From positions 1 through 5,106 of the forward strand of contig JAJDEK010000403.1 of NCBI GenBank assembly GCA_029259875.1: a stretch of DNA of 5,106 nucleotides, in the 5' to 3' direction. The translations under genes were made by a program, and so were the position numbers. Numbering within the stretch: position 1 is the first letter of the stretch; each line of letters begins with the position of its first letter. The stretch is from Planctomycetaceae bacterium (lineage in GTDB: Bacteria > Planctomycetota > Planctomycetia > Planctomycetales > Planctomycetaceae). Positions 4,815 through 5,106 of the stretch are shown here, piece by piece. The notes below the pieces were generated by a model. That model was given only the letters and a program-made list of their open reading frames with translations, did not search any database and was not told the DNA's origin.

Positions 4815-5106
4815 CTAAGCTATTTCATTATCGTCAAGTTTTACCTCTTTGACTATAAATTGATTCAAATCAAAATCACCTTTTATTTCTGAATCAATCA
4901 ATTGCAGCCTCATTTCGATCTTATGTAACCGTGCTTCTAAAGCAGGATGGATTATTGGTTTATCTGTTTTTGCCAAGGGGCGGGGGACTTCTGGATAACC
5001 CAATTGTCGTTGGAGTGCCGCGAACATATATAAGGGGTCACGATTATGATTGGCTTTCGCAATTCGTCCATCCTGTTTTGTGAATAGAATGGGATATTGA
5101 GGCACA
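4815..5106 (-). CDS. Unrecognised protein, C-terminal part or near-complete small protein
   Basis: The frame is open from the right edge to a TAG stop at 4817-4815, giving about 96 residues. A GTG at 5105-5103 could be the start, but its upstream region is outside the window and it may equally be an internal valine, so the gene is treated as partial. The visible part has an N-terminal segment PQYPILFTKQDGRIAKANH, then DPLYMFAALQRQLGYPEVPRP (about residues 23-43), then a basic/acidic amphipathic helix ALEARLHKIEMRLQLIDSEI (about 55-74) that could form a short coiled coil, and an acidic tail VKLDDNEIA. No membrane segment, Cys or His metal site or catalytic motif is apparent. I do not recognise a family. 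It points the same way as the two genes to its left but is separated by 311 bases, so an operon is unlikely. Confidence 0.6.
   Translation of the reverse strand, partial: VPQYPILFTKQDGRIAKANHNRDPLYMFAALQRQLGYPEVPRPLAKTDKPIIHPALEARLHKIEMRLQLIDSEIKGDFDLNQFIVKEVKLDDNEIA

Overview
This window carries a translation/nucleotide gene cluster on the + strand, rpsB (ribosomal protein S2) - tsf (elongation factor Ts) - pyrH (UMP kinase), followed by three minus-strand genes: a class I SAM-dependent methyltransferase, a small single-pass membrane protein of unknown function, and the C-terminal part of an unrecognised protein that runs to the right edge. The DNA is chromosomal in character, moderately AT-leaning and compositionally even. 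The form of EF-Ts (CESAPVA where most bacteria have C-x-TDFVA), the roomy intergenic spacers and the small membrane protein suggest a member of the Planctomycetota, possibly Gimesia-like. That placement is recalled from family knowledge, not tested.

Left part (1-2950). Bases 1-255 are a long rpsB upstream region. It holds a plausible sigma70-type promoter (68-96), a long imperfect hairpin (95-133) and a small stem-loop (207-227) just ahead of the rpsB Shine-Dalgarno (SD) sequence. rpsB and tsf are separated by 148 bases with two strong hairpins; the second ends one base before the tsf SD. tsf is followed by an excellent intrinsic terminator (2009-2043), so pyrH is probably transcribed mostly from its own promoter despite the conserved gene order. 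The usual fourth member of this cluster, frr, does not follow pyrH; the next gene is convergent and unrelated.

Right part (2950-5106). All genes are on the minus strand. The methyltransferase (2948-3727) is separated from the membrane-protein gene (4045-4503) by a 317-base gap. That gap contains a clear minus-strand terminator (3857-3895), so the methyltransferase should have its own promoter, and a candidate lies at 3786-3815. A second gap (4504-4814) holds a G-rich tract and AT-rich inverted repeats but no supported gene. The partial gene at 4815-5106 continues past the window or starts at a GTG almost on the edge.

Functionally, S2 is a 30S subunit protein, EF-Ts recycles EF-Tu, and UMP kinase feeds pyrimidine nucleotide synthesis: a classic growth-linked set. 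The minus-strand genes have no evident link to it. I found no mobile element, CRISPR array, tRNA, rRNA or defence system. The points of interest are the altered EF-Ts core motif and the dense RNA structure around rpsB-tsf-pyrH.
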